Shown here piece after piece: positions 9,816 through 20,130 of a DNA stretch of 64,000 nucleotides; position 1 is the first letter of the stretch, and the number at the start of each line of letters is the position of its first letter. The stretch comes from Rhodosorus marinus. Taxonomy: Eukaryota > Rhodophyta > Stylonematophyceae > Stylonematales > Stylonemataceae. The stretch is from contig JAMWBK010000001.1 in assembly GCA_029953675.1 (NCBI GenBank), positions 1,215,001 to 1,279,000 on the forward strand, written 5' to 3'. The position numbers and the translations under genes were made by a program. Under the pieces are notes generated by a model that saw only the letters and a program-made list of their open reading frames with translations, was not told the origin of the DNA and did no database searches.

Positions 9816-11065
9816 GTTTTAACGAGCGTGCAGTAAACAGGTAAACCTACGATCCTAGGGGAGATTCCAGTTACCAAAGACTTGGCGAACTATTTAACGA
9901 ACGTAGTTGGAGACTGCAAAAAAAAGAGAAGAAAACAAGTCACGAGGGGAGAAAGAAGACTAGTGAAGGCGAAGGTCATGCGCCTCCAATATCAAAGCAG
10001 CGTTCGTCATACATCAAAAGAGGAAACTCAAACAGGTAAAACGACGAGGAGAGCCGGTTAGAAACAATTCGCGATCGTTACCCGGAAACCAACAGAAGAC
10101 TCAATCACCAAGACATTACAAGAGGATGAGCTAACGCGGAAACTCGACTTCCCAGGAGAAGACAATGCTCGCCCTGCATATTTCGATGCTTTGTACCGTT
10201 CCCCCCTTAGGTAGCAACGACAGATCTGCGGACCACCAACGTCCTCTTCGTCATCTCCGATCGAAATCGTCCGACAGCCTGTCAAACGATTTGCCTCCAG
10301 TCCCAAGAAACTACTATAACTCTCACTGGGCTAAAAACTACTGAAATTACAAATATCATCGTCAATCATTTATGATCTTGACTGACTTGTTCCATCAGCT
10401 CTTGTGACCTAAAAAAACTAAGTACGTCTTATAGGTGTTTTTCAGATGGGTTGCTTTAGTGTTTAGTTCTTCCTCATTGTGCCAAATATAGGTCTCCCAC
10501 ATTGCTCAACATTAGGCTACTACGAATACACGGCTCTTCCATAATCTGTCTGTCCTGCCGTGACTAAAGCCCACTCCACTGTAAACTGACTTTGGGATGC
10601 GTAAACCTCAATAAAAACCGTTGGGGTTCTCGTTGGCCTCGAAAATTGTTCCGCGGACGCCCTGTTTACCCGTCTATAGGTTTCTTGTTGTGGCGTATGA
10701 ACGCTGCTTTGATGTTAGAGGTGCGCTATCTTCGCCGCACTTAGTCTTTTTTTCCCCTCCAGCAGCAGACTAAATAAATTCATTCAACGAAAGCCCACAA
10801 AATCTCGACCTGTTTCTAAACTACCCCAGACTAACGTAACTCCAGACTAAACTTCCGCTGAAGCCATGATGATCAACCCAAGTGGGCGATTGTTGGTCTT
10901 ACGCGACCCAATCTCCAGTGGCCAAGAAGGTTCAGCAACTTTGATCCTTTTCGCAAGAACTAGTCTCTCGCACTGGATGGTGTTCAAGCTCAGAACATCA
11001 AGCGGTCAAGCAGCCCTTCCCACCTTTTCAACTCTCTCAAGTCCCAAGAATTCATCTGTTTCTTA
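9760..11065. repeat. Segmental duplication, copy 2 (partner 2270-3235)
   Basis: Same content and order as 2270-3235, but longer by a family B fragment at about 10420-10800. It contains its own family B remnant at about 9900-10305 (minus), colinear with 2452-2870. Confidence 0.7.
10600..10800 (+). mobile_element. Family B LINE 3' fragment
   Basis: Plus-strand family B end: TGGCGTATGAACGCTGCTTTGATGTTAGAGG-type coding end, CTTCGCCGCACTTAG, T tract, then CATTCAACG. The other copy of the duplication lacks it, so its insertion is younger than the duplication. Confidence 0.6.
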
Positions 11066-11287
11066 AGCCTGTTCCTCCAAAAGTCCTCCTTTCTACTTCT
11101 ATCCCTCCTCACCTTTCCCTTTTGGACCTGGAATTATCAATGCATCTCCGTCAAACACTACGAGCTGTCAATCATGAATTATCAATACATCTACCTGAGT
11201 AGGATGTGCCACTACCACTCACTGTGAGCACAATTCAGTAAAGAATCGAATTTCCCGACATCTGGCTTTTGCCGTGGCGGCTTTACT

Positions 11288-12210
11288 AAGATGGAAATTC
11301 GGACCGGACTCATCAGTGCGGATTGCTGCGATGGCTGGACCCCACCAAATCACAGCAACTCACTTTTTCGAATTGTATATCAAGCTCCCACCGTTGTTTT
11401 TTTTTTGTTCATCTTCTTCAGTCTCTAGTCTCTTGTAGATGTTGGGAAATTCGATGATTGTAATAGAGTAGGAGAGAATACTAACCAAGTCTCGGCTACC
11501 GCCATCTTGGCCACCCCGACTAGTGCGGAGATTGCTGCGGAGGATGTACGCATCCAAATCACAGCTACTCACTTTTTCTGAATGCATGTCAATCTCGCAA
11601 CGTTTTTCCCTCCCTCCAGTTCGTCCTGTTTGACGGAGATGAGTTGATAATTCCCAAGACGGCGATAGCGAGACTTGGAATACTAACCAACTCTCGCTAC
11701 AGCCACATTGCTTACCCCGTCTAGTGCGCATTGCTGCGGAGACTGTAAACATCCAAATCACGGCTAGAGCACTAGTCCGGGTAAGCAATGTGGCGGTAGT
11801 GAGACTTGGTTAGTATTCCAAGTCTCGTTACCGCCGTCTTGGGAATTATCAACTCATCTCCATCAACCACGACGAACTGGGGGGGGGGCCGGGGGGAGGA
11901 ACGTTTCGAGATTGACATGCATTCAGAAAAAGTGAGTAGCTGTGATTTGGATGCTTACATCCTCCACAGCAATCCCCGCACTAGTCGGGGTGGCCAAGAT
12001 GGCGGTAGCCGAGACTTGGTTAGTATTCTCTTCTACCATTACAATCATCGAATTCCCCAACATCTACAGAGACTGAAGAAGAAGAAGAAGAAAAAAAAAA
12101 CAAAAAAACGGTGGGAGATTGATATACGTTTCGAAAAAGTGAGTTGCTCTGATTTGGAGGGGTCCAGCCACCGCAGTAATCCGCACCGATGAGTCCGGTC
12201 CGAATTTCCA
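11288..12210. repeat. Long inverted repeat (~430-bp arms, 60-bp loop)
   Basis: The left arm (11288-11717) and right arm (11778-12210) are reverse complements. Outer ends are GGAAATTCGGACCGGACTCATC against GATGAGTCCGGTCCGAATTTCC. Inner ends are CCACATTGCTTACCC against GGGTAAGCAATGTGG. Internal matches include TAGCTGTGATTTGGATG and CAAGATGGCGGTAGCCGAGACTTGG. A G-rich run at 11880-11897 and a GAA/A-rich run at 12075-12108 vary between arms. Open frames here (11360-11788, 11806-12192) mirror one another and are not credible genes. No transposase is seen, so this is a foldback element or a long hairpin locus. Confidence 0.75.
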
Positions 12211-12432
12211 TAGCATACCTAGCAATAATGCGATGGGCGTGGGAGGAGGGTGGTGGTGGTGGAGTGGAGGGTTTTCCATGGGCTGGCGCCGATGCGGTAA
12301 TGATAAAGAAATTGGATGGGTCGCTCCTTTTAGATGTTGGGGCACTATAGAAGGACTGTCGCAAAGTTCCACACTGCTTTGAAATATACTCTGAGGCAAA
12401 CCTAGCAAAGCATTGTAGGACGCACTCCTCTA

Positions 12433-12444
12433 TGTGACGTCACA
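12433..12444. promoter_or_regulatory. TGTGACGTCACA palindrome (CRE-like)
   Basis: A 12-bp perfect palindrome containing TGACGTCA, the core bound by bZIP/ATF-type factors in many eukaryotes. No gene start is seen nearby, so it may be chance. Confidence 0.2.
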
Positions 12445-12499
12445 AAGAAGAGAAACAAGCTGGGGAGAGGGGAGTTTCATCTTCCCGTAGACTTTGAGC

Positions 12500-12975
12500 T
12501 TCGGCTCTACCTCATTATCTGGTATCGTTTTCCATTATGGAATCCGCTGATTCGCGTTACCTTGTGCGAATTGTTCCGCGAGCTCCCCGACCTGCTTTCC
12601 TCGTTGCCCCGCGTTTCAGTTTCTTATTCGCGACACACTAACGGACTAGCCTGACGGTGCGTAGATGTTGCGGGAGAGCGCGGTGGACTTGCCGCTGCCA
12701 ATAAGAGACGCCGCAAAGACTTGAACTATGCGGGGGCCTTGTCTTCCCCAGGCATTCGGCTCTAGCTCATCGCATGGTACCTCTGGTCATTGAGTGCTTT
12801 GGGCTTATGGATTCCGTTGGTTCTCATTGGCTTCAGGGCATTGTTCCGCGAACGCCCTGACTGTCTGTGTCCTCGTCGATTTTTCGCCTTGGTTTTTTTT
12901 CTAAAAAAAGAAACCAAGGCGATTAAACCAACTCATTCATTCATTCGATGTTGGAGGGGCACGTGACCTTTGCGC
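12500..12975 (+). mobile_element. Family B LINE fragments
   Basis: Plus-strand B coding remnants: AGACGCCGCAAAGA, GGTACCTCTGGTCATTGAGTG, TTGTTCCGCGAACGCCCTGAC, then the T tract and GATTAAACCAACTCATTCATTC end. A shorter, more decayed piece precedes it at 12510-12640. The 3' UTR carries a CGCCTTGGTTT / AAACCAAGGCG hairpin at about 12883-12924. Confidence 0.6.
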
Positions 12976-15700
12976 TGCAGTAACGAAAACGAAACGAATG
13001 GTTAACCGTCCATGTCCCTCATTCGTTTTTTTTCTTCTTTTTCAGCTTTCGAGTGCAAACACTTTCATTTCATCTCTTTGTGTGGTTGGGAGCGAAATCC
13101 ACCTAGGCCCAGTGCCGAAATACACCGCTTCTTCATATACGATTTAAAAAATACAATATTCGATTTTATCATAGTGTGAATGTTCCCGTTTAACTTTCCC
13201 CCCCCGTTTCCTCCGTTTCCACACCATAACCTCTCTACAGGCTCTGGAAACCCTTGGTTTGAATTAGTAAGAAAATACGAAGATTGGCTACCAAACTAAT
13301 CAACGGGCATTGATTGGATTTTCTCGAAAGGAAAAACTTGTATTCAATAATATTGTGTTACTATGGCTAGTTAGTACGTACGTATCAAAGAAACGTACAC
13401 CAATAATAGAGGATTTATTCTCTCAAGGGAATGTGAATGGCAAATCTCGTTCACTCAACATCTTCTATTGGCCAGAGCGTTTCCTTGTACTGTTGTAGTT
13501 TATGCAAGTAAACTTCTAATCCTCCATCCTTTCCAAACGACTGTTTTTTCCAATCCCCAAAACTTCCCGGTCAATTTCCGTCCGTGAACTCGTCGAAAAC
13601 TGCGGGAGATTTCCAGTTCCTCACTAAAATTCCCCCACAAACGGCAAAACCTCACCGCAGCCCCGCGGAACCCGAAATCTGTGAAGGCTGCCCATAACTG
13701 TATCTCTCCTGCGTGCTAGAGTTACCCTTTTTTTTTACTCGAGACCTATCCAAGTACCATGCTAAGCCTAATTATACCGTTCGTCGACCTGGTTTGGTAC
13801 GCTAGCGTCGTTCTTCCTTTCCTTATCGTCTATCCCTTAAGCAGAATGTAGTTACTCTGCCTACGCAAGCTATCGAAGGAAGGGGGCCTGATCCCGCAAC
13901 AACAAACCAAATGGTCCAGAACCGCGGATCTCGTAAACTACGCAAACATCTTCTATTGGCCGCCAGAGTGTTTCCCTTTTTATTGTTGCAGTTCATGGCC
14001 GGTAAGTTTCCTAATATCTCCCCCATCCTTGCAAAAGACCCTTTTTTCCAATCCCCACATTTGCCACATCAATGCCCCACTGAACCATCTAAACTGGTTG
14101 CGATTCCCAGTTCACGGTTCAAATACCCACAGATGGCAATCTATGCCCGCCAAAAAATCTGACCTGTATCAAACTGGAATCAAACAATTCCGCATCTTTT
14201 ATCCACCACCAAACCAACGAAAACGACGCTGTTTTCCATGTTTCGCCCCCAAGTGGCGAAACGATGAAAACAGCATCGACCCTGCACTGGAATCGACAAT
14301 TCCCTCACCTTTTATCCTCCACCAAACCAAGGAAAACGATGCTGTTTTCCTCGTTTCCCTCCTTTTCGGTAGGGAAATCCCCCTTCCCCTCCCCCCTCCC
14401 CAACCCAAACTTGTCCCAATCCGCCCCACCACAAAAAAAACATAGCAAATTAGGATCATGTGAATTTCTTTTACGAATCGACCGCAGTAAATCGACCCAA
14501 TTACGATTGGCAACATTCGGCATGGCCACTGTTAGCTTTTTTTCCGAAATTGCTTGCTACATCACAAACGTAAAGCGAACAAGCAATGACAACTCAAGAT
14601 TTTGTACTCTTTCCATTTTTAGAAAATAATTCTTGCCCAAATGACCAATTATTTTATCAAATATAAATTCGTGGATAAATTTTTCGTCGAATTTTGCTGA
14701 TTTCGTCGCCGAAGTTTGTTGCGGGACAAGTGGGGCAGAGCGGCTGTTTTTATACTGAAATATGAATCAAGATGAGTTAATCCATTGCTCCGACATAGCT
14801 ACAGGGAGCGGGGGATGTCGTGTTGGTAATTTAGTTTTCGTACAGTAGTAAAGAGCAATTGCGAATATCTTCTCCAGTGACTTGGAATGGGGGATTTTAA
14901 ATTTGAGTTCGTTATTACTTGGATTTTAAAGTATGGTATTAAAATAGTATGAAAGGATAAAAATGTTAATCAGGATTTTATCACCCAATTTACAAGTATA
15001 AAATAAGAAGTACATTATATTATAGAAATACCAATGAAATGCGAACGTAAAAGACGGAAGAGGGTTGAAAACCCCTTGCTGATAAAACTCTCCTTTCCCA
15101 ATAGATTTGTGTAAACTATCTTCGTTTATTCATTTGTTCCGAAACGAGAACGTATCGGACGAACCCTGACAATCCGGGAAAACTAACTCTCTAATACATA
15201 AGAGGTTTACAAAACATAAAGCAGCTGTTTGATTGGATAGAAATATTCTCCTTCTCCAATCAGAAAGGGGTAAACGACAGGGGCAATCCCCCAAAGAAGC
15301 GCGAGGAAATCCACCAAAGGCGGTAGTGATGAGGGACCATCAAAAATCCACCTCTACTAAAACCTCTGCCAATTTGATGCATTTGACTTTTTTTTTTGGT
15401 TTACAGACTGTGGACTTTGGTTATTTATAAATAAAAAACCCGTCTCTGATGAGGACGAGGTTTTGCGTCTACAAAAGAGTGTATTGGAAGAAATATTTGC
15501 GTAGTTCCTGGGGGTCTGATAGGGAGCTCATATAGAAAGAAAGAGTTCGAATTTGTTTTTGTAAACGTATTGTGTAACTTTTTCAAGCAGGGACACATGG
15601 GGTGATCATTGATCTGCTACAACAAATTGAATTAGCAAAAGGCGAGTAAGCGGGAGGGCGGGTTTGTGGAGGAAAGCCAGGGGGTTGACAATTTTCTCCC
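12976..15700. other. Non-coding stretch with two short repeats
   Basis: I see no credible gene. Two diverged direct repeats, 13430-13590 and 13915-14090, share CAACATCTTCTATTGGCC-AGAG and TTTTTTCCAATCCCC. A second pair lies at about 14190-14240 and 14300-14350 (CACCAAACCAA-GAAAACGA-GCTGTTTTCC). Between these, 14223-14279 can fold as a hairpin (GCTGTTTT..GTTTCGCC / GGCGAAAC..AAAACAGC). From about 14600 to 15230 the sequence is AT-rich with nothing recognisable. Confidence 0.5.
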
Positions 15701-15707
15701 CGCTTCT

Positions 15708-16445
15708 GTTATCGCTGAACAACCCGGATGGTCACGCAACCCGCAACATATCTAGTTAATATCGTCACCTCCCCCTGGGTAGATGACGGGTAGAGGAGTG
15801 GGGGAGGGATGGAGGGGGGTGGTTATAGATATCCCACACCAAAGGGGAGATTGCGTAGTATAGGTAGGAGACCGGGAATAGGAGCAGCACTGGTTGTCCC
15901 TCTCGTCTTCCGATCGCGCGGAGACCGTAGAGGGGGGGGCAGGTGGGAGGGGGAAAAGGAGATTTGTGTTCGCAACCTTCCTCTTTTGTATATAGTTGAA
16001 CAGCCGGGAAATAGATCCGCCGTGGCACATCTAGCTAATGTAGTGACCTCCCCTGGGGAAGGATAGAGAGGAAGGGAGAGGGGAGGCGAAACATATCCCT
16101 CCCTAAAAGGGAGATTTGGCGTAGTATGGGTTGGTCCTATTCCCGCTAAAGAATAGGAACGGCACTGGTGGTCCCTCTCCTTCCCCAATCCGTTTTTCGT
16201 TCAAGTGGAGACCGCAAAGCCGGGGGGAAGGCAGGAGTTTGTGTTGCTATTTTCTTCCCTTGACTATAGCTGAGTAACCGGGACGATAGACCCGCTCACA
16301 TCTAGTTCATGTCATGACCTCCCCTGGAGCAGAGGAGGGATCGAGGGAGGGAGAGGGGAGGCGATAGATATCCCTCACCAAAAGGAGGATTGGTAGTACG
16401 GCTCTGGCTGCCGCACTCCCTTCTCCTTTCCGTTTTTCGATCCCG
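15708..16445 (+). repeat. Three-unit tandem repeat (~270-285 bp units)
   Basis: Units begin near 15708, 15993 and 16265. The third is truncated at about 180 bp. Each runs TATAG-TGA-CAACCGGG, then CACATCTAGTTAATGT-ATGACCTCCCCTGG, GATAGATATCCCTCACCAAAAGGGAGATTG-GTAGTA, and a GGAGACCG-A-AG-GGGGG block. G-rich tracts vary in length. The frames it contains on both strands are artefacts. It lies 0.6-1.35 kb upstream of the secreted-protein gene at 17061. Confidence 0.8.
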
Positions 16446-16559
16446 GGTTACCAGCAACAACGCTTTGTGCCGTTATCTCTTAGCTCAGAGCACCCCGGTA
16501 GAGGTAAGGCCGCATTGGCCGCATGTTGGAGTTTGGTGAGGACCTCTTGTTTCTAAAGA

Positions 16560-16960
16560 TGTCTGAAGGAGTTTAGATATCTCAAGATTCCCCCCCCCCC
16601 CCGTATTTTAGTGTGGGGTATCTTTCACCACCCCTTCTCCAATCCTCTCCATTACTCTACCCTTCATAGAGTACCCACGGGGAGGTGACCCCCGGTAGGG
16701 GTCACATCCCCCTGTAGGGGGGTTGTTCGGAGGGAGTGAGGAAATGAGAACAAGGACAAAAGGACAGGTCCCGAAAAGACTGAAACTCTATTGAGATATC
16801 GGATCTGGCTGTGCATAAACTAGCTGGGATGCAATCGCTCCCGACCAAAAAATAGATAATCGACTCCCGACCAAAAAATAGATAATCTTCGGAAAGGTTG
16901 GTCGTCGGATTGGGATTCGGAATATTGTTTATGGATTGGAGTTCATAGGGGGGTATATAA
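16560..16960 (+). promoter_or_regulatory. Upstream region of the 17061 gene: hairpins and a doubled 24-bp motif
   Basis: Two hairpins sit side by side: TGACCCC-CGGTA-GGGGTCA (16686-16704) and CCCCC-TGTA-GGGGG (about 16708-16721). The sequence CTCCCGACCAAAAAATAGAT plus AATC occurs twice with 26-bp spacing, at 16838-16861 and 16864-16887, about 70-115 bp before the TATA box. A doubled element at that position is a plausible transcription-factor site. Confidence 0.45.
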
Positions 16961-16962
16961 AG
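16954..16962 (+). promoter_or_regulatory. TATA box of the 17061 gene
   Basis: TATATAAAG, about 100 bp before the ATG at 17061. Confidence 0.65.
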
Positions 16963-17060
16963 CATAACTGCAGCGGGTGGGGAGGGGTGGTGGCTTTGCG
17001 GAAGTAGGGAAGGTGGGCAAAAATTGAGCAAGTATTGGAGGGTGTGTGGAGGGAAGAAAG

Positions 17061-17675
17061 ATGAGGAGTGTTTCCCTGTTTGTGGTCGTCGTTGTTCTAG
17101 GGTATGCACTTGCCCAGGACATGAGTCTGACGGAGCAGGCAGTGGTTCGTTCCGGCGATTATACCTGCGCCTCCTGGGCGGATACTTTCAATATCGTCAC
17201 GCTTGGGAGTATTCTCAACCTCGTTTGCTCGCCACTTATTGTTGGTGGAAAATACAGCGTCATCGGGGGCGTCTGTTCGTTCGTCACTAGATTCGGGGGA
17301 AGGACTTGCATCGGGTTCACGTTCGCTGCTAAGCCGCACTGGAAAGTTACCAATTTGTACGCCGGCGTTCGTGACAACTGCGATGACACCCCTGATTATC
17401 CGTTCCAAAGCAGGTCGAGACAATTTTTCTTTGGGAAGACCCTTTACGTCTGCTTAGACGAGTACTCTTCCGACTCGCCTGGGTGCTGCAACAAGCGTCA
17501 GTGCTTGTACGCGAAGGTGAAAGCCAAGAGGAAGATGTGCGATGAATCGGGCAACTGTACCTACGGTAGGACGAAGTTCGGCTACCCACCTTTGGCGCTT
17601 CCAAATTGTGAACCCAAGCTCTGGTATGTGGGTTGTAGTGTCCAATTAAAATGCTCGTGGCCAAAGAGAACCTAG
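17061..17675 (+). CDS. Small secreted Cys-rich protein with the CPVxL-type domain
   Basis: A single exon encodes 204 residues. The frame also has an ATG at 17046, but 17061 places a textbook signal peptide (MRSVSLFVVVVVLGYALAQ) directly at the N-terminus. The mature protein has 14 cysteines, suggesting many disulfides. Landmarks are R-T-C-I-G-F-T-F (81-88), W-K-V-T-N-L-Y-A-G-V (94-103), a CC pair at 142-143 followed by C-L-Y-A-K-V-K-A-K, and the closing VGCSVQLKCSW (190-200). The same order is seen in the first half of the 6677-8080 protein and in each half of the 31134-32267 protein. This is the domain alone, without linker or partner. No enzyme motif is visible; it is likely an extracellular structural or binding protein. 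Confidence 0.8.
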   Translation: MRSVSLFVVVVVLGYALAQDMSLTEQAVVRSGDYTCASWADTFNIVTLGSILNLVCSPLIVGGKYSVIGGVCSFVTRFGGRTCIGFTFAAKPHWKVTNLYAGVRDNCDDTPDYPFQSRSRQFFFGKTLYVCLDEYSSDSPGCCNKRQCLYAKVKAKRKMCDESGNCTYGRTKFGYPPLALPNCEPKLWYVGCSVQLKCSWPKRT

Positions 17676-18920
17676 AAACCTGACGTGAACGGCGATGCGG
17701 CGAGGTCTTGCCCCTCAAACTCGCAATATCCTGCGCGGAAACTGCGAGATGGAGAGAATCCAGGGTGGTCTACAGGGCCAGTCCTCATGACGCGCAGACA
17801 TGTCGACAAACCAAAGTTCGATTTGGATAGAGTGACGAAGCGAGCTGTTTCAAAGTAAAAGACCCTCCCACATTGCAACGAAACCCAAATGGACGAAATA
17901 GACGGTCCAAACGTCTACAAACCCATGCCAACCACCTCCGCCTGCTAGGAAGAAAGTGTGAATTCCCTACCTCACATCCGGCTGTCGGATCTGCGGGTCC
18001 AAACCGTCAATCCGAACCGCTCCACCTCGGCACCAGCTCGTCTTCTCTCCTTTCTTGCAATCACGCCTACCCGGCATTCGATACGTACGGGGGTTCATCT
18101 TGTCACCAGCAACAAAGGGCGTGAGATTCCACCTACTAAAGGGGTCTGAGTTTGACCAGCTCCGAAGCTGGTTCAACGATCTCAACGCGTTCAATAGTCA
18201 TCAAATCCAACTCCTCGGCAAGAAACGGAGACAGTGTCTCGTTCAGGTGACCAATAGCACAGTCCCCATCGAAATGAGTTCCAGCGTTAAACTCTTCTAT
18301 CAGAGGGCTATGCTGAGCCTCCTTTCCCGGCTTCATAACAAACCTCAGTCGAGGCAAGCGGATCAGGGCTCACAGCCCCCTGTACCCTGACGACCACGGC
18401 CCGAGCCCTCAACTCCAGGGCCAACCGCCTTCCCCTCAGACATCGAAGCATCAAGCATATTTTGCAGATCCAAAAAAATTCCGAGAGCTTCCAATCAACT
18501 ATTTCAACCCTAACACATCTTGTTGGGGTCTTCCAGGGGAACGGCCTTAGACTCTTCGAGTACTCTCGATGCAGACGATGCGCGATCGAAGCTCGCCCCA
18601 CTTGGTCGCTTAGAGACACTCTCCGGGGTAGTAGGCTACCCGTCAACGTACCAGCCACAACCCTATTTTTATTTTCAGTCCTGCAGAAACAAAACGAGAA
18701 AAAGGTGCTGGCTTTAGAAACCATCGAAAGATTCGTACGTTAAGGCGGAAGGATGAAAACTGATGCTGGCGATGCTCCCCTTTAACAGGCTGTTAAAACC
18801 CCACAGCTTCATCTGAGCTTCAACTGGGTGACAAGATTCAATCGGAATGGATCCTGACTTATCTGCCATAAATACGATCGCCTCCTATACCGCTCTTCTT
18901 CCCTACAAATTCAATACAAT
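17676..18920. other. No recognisable gene; broken frames only
   Basis: Overlapping medium frames on both strands (for example 18055-18390 plus, 18308-18724 minus) have mutually exclusive readings and no domain I recognise. A decayed retroelement gag or an unfamiliar gene fragment is possible. Confidence 0.3.
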
Positions 18921-19284
18921 CGTGCTCGCAGGGGGCAGCAGCAGCTTCTGTACTACTCGCCGCGTGAAGGAACGATGGTACGCTGGGAGCATGGCCACGC
19001 TTCCCCGGGAAGAGGGCCGGTCCCACAGGCTCCAGCCTTTCATTGTGGAAAGCTTTGGGTATCTGGAAAAGACAAGCTTGGAGTGGCTGCGCAAATCTTT
19101 AGTGGCTGCTCTGAATAAAAGGATAATCGTTGTTTCACCGAACATCCTGAAAGAATATCTGGTGCTTTTTTCGCCGTTTAAGTGTCACTCTCTGGCGGTA
19201 TTCTAGCAACATGCTCGCCGAGGCACGCCACCGCCGCCTGGGCTTGCATGTTCTTTTCTCTAGTCCCTAGCTTCCTTTTAAGTC
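18921..19284 (+). pseudogene. Family A LINE 3' fragment
   Basis: It encodes the family A C-terminus: RRVKERWYAGSMATLPREE, then LQPFIVESFGYLEKTSLEWL, then a degraded end with ARHRRLGL in another frame at about 19220-19250. An extra ~30 nt near 19100-19130 disrupts the consensus. The 3' hairpin signature is missing; family B sequence in opposite orientation follows at once. Confidence 0.6.
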
Positions 19285-19545
19285 TTCCAGAGCGCCGCGA
19301 AGATCGCGCGCCTCCAACATCAAAGCAGCGTTCATATTCCACGGCAAGGAACTTAAAAACGGGTAAAAACGAGGAGAGACGGTCAGGCGTTCAGTTAGCA
19401 ACTCCCGAAGCCAATGGGAACTAACGGAATCCATAAACCCAAAGGACGCAATGGCCAAAGGTACCAGACCATGAGTTGGACCCGAAGCACGAATGTCTCG
19501 GGAGGACAGAGCCTCTCCACATTTCGACTCTTTGCGAGGTCTTAA
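19285..19545 (-). mobile_element. Family B LINE 3' fragment
   Basis: It begins in the coding end (GCGCCGCGAAGATCGCGCGCCTCCAACATC on the plus strand). It continues through GGTCAGGCGTTC, CAACTCCCGAAGCCAATGGG and GGTACCAGACCATGAG, all family B minus-strand landmarks. The 3' UTR is absent. Confidence 0.55.
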
Positions 19546-19904
19546 GAGGCGTCGAGAAGTCGAGAAATGAGTTTATTTCTGAAGGGGAAGTCGATACTGT
19601 TTTGAAAGGTTTTATAAACGGCAAGTGTTTGGGGCGATATGGAGCCGTTAGTCTGGGGTTATCAGAAACCAGCAAGAATCCTTCCAAGCAGCCAGAGGAC
19701 GTTTTTTGGGGCTTCAGCGAAAATCGGCGCGCTGAGTTAGTGAGGTTTTCGGTCTCATGGCGAACTTTATCCTTAGCAACCTCACTGTGAGGGCGAATTG
19801 CTCCTTCCTATTCACGCTTGACTCACCTATACTCGACCGGTGGGGCAAGGTGCGTTTGTCCAATGTCCAATTGAATCTTTTTGGGGGTTATGAGTAACAA
19901 TACG

Positions 19905-20130
19905 TTAAGAACGTTACGCAGCGAGCAATGCGAAATAGGAGCGAAGAATAAAAGCGTGTAAGCCAAGTCCGCGGTAGCGAGCCTCGGCTAACAAGCGGGT
20001 AGAATAACGCCAAACGGCGATGTTCTGGGCTTGAATTTTCAAGATAAACAAATCATATATACAAGATAAGGCTGAAACCTGAGCGCCAATCCTCAGCGCA
20101 GGGGAGGCTGGCCATGCTCTCGGCACAACG
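19905..20130 (-). mobile_element. Older family A-like LINE 3' fragment
   Basis: A GTTACGCAGCGAG-AATGCGAA start is followed by GCCTCGGCTAACA, CGCCAAACGGCGATGTTC and a CAGCGCAGGGGAGGCTGGCCATGCTCTC-like block. These match the reverse complement of the family A C-terminal region. Confidence 0.45.
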
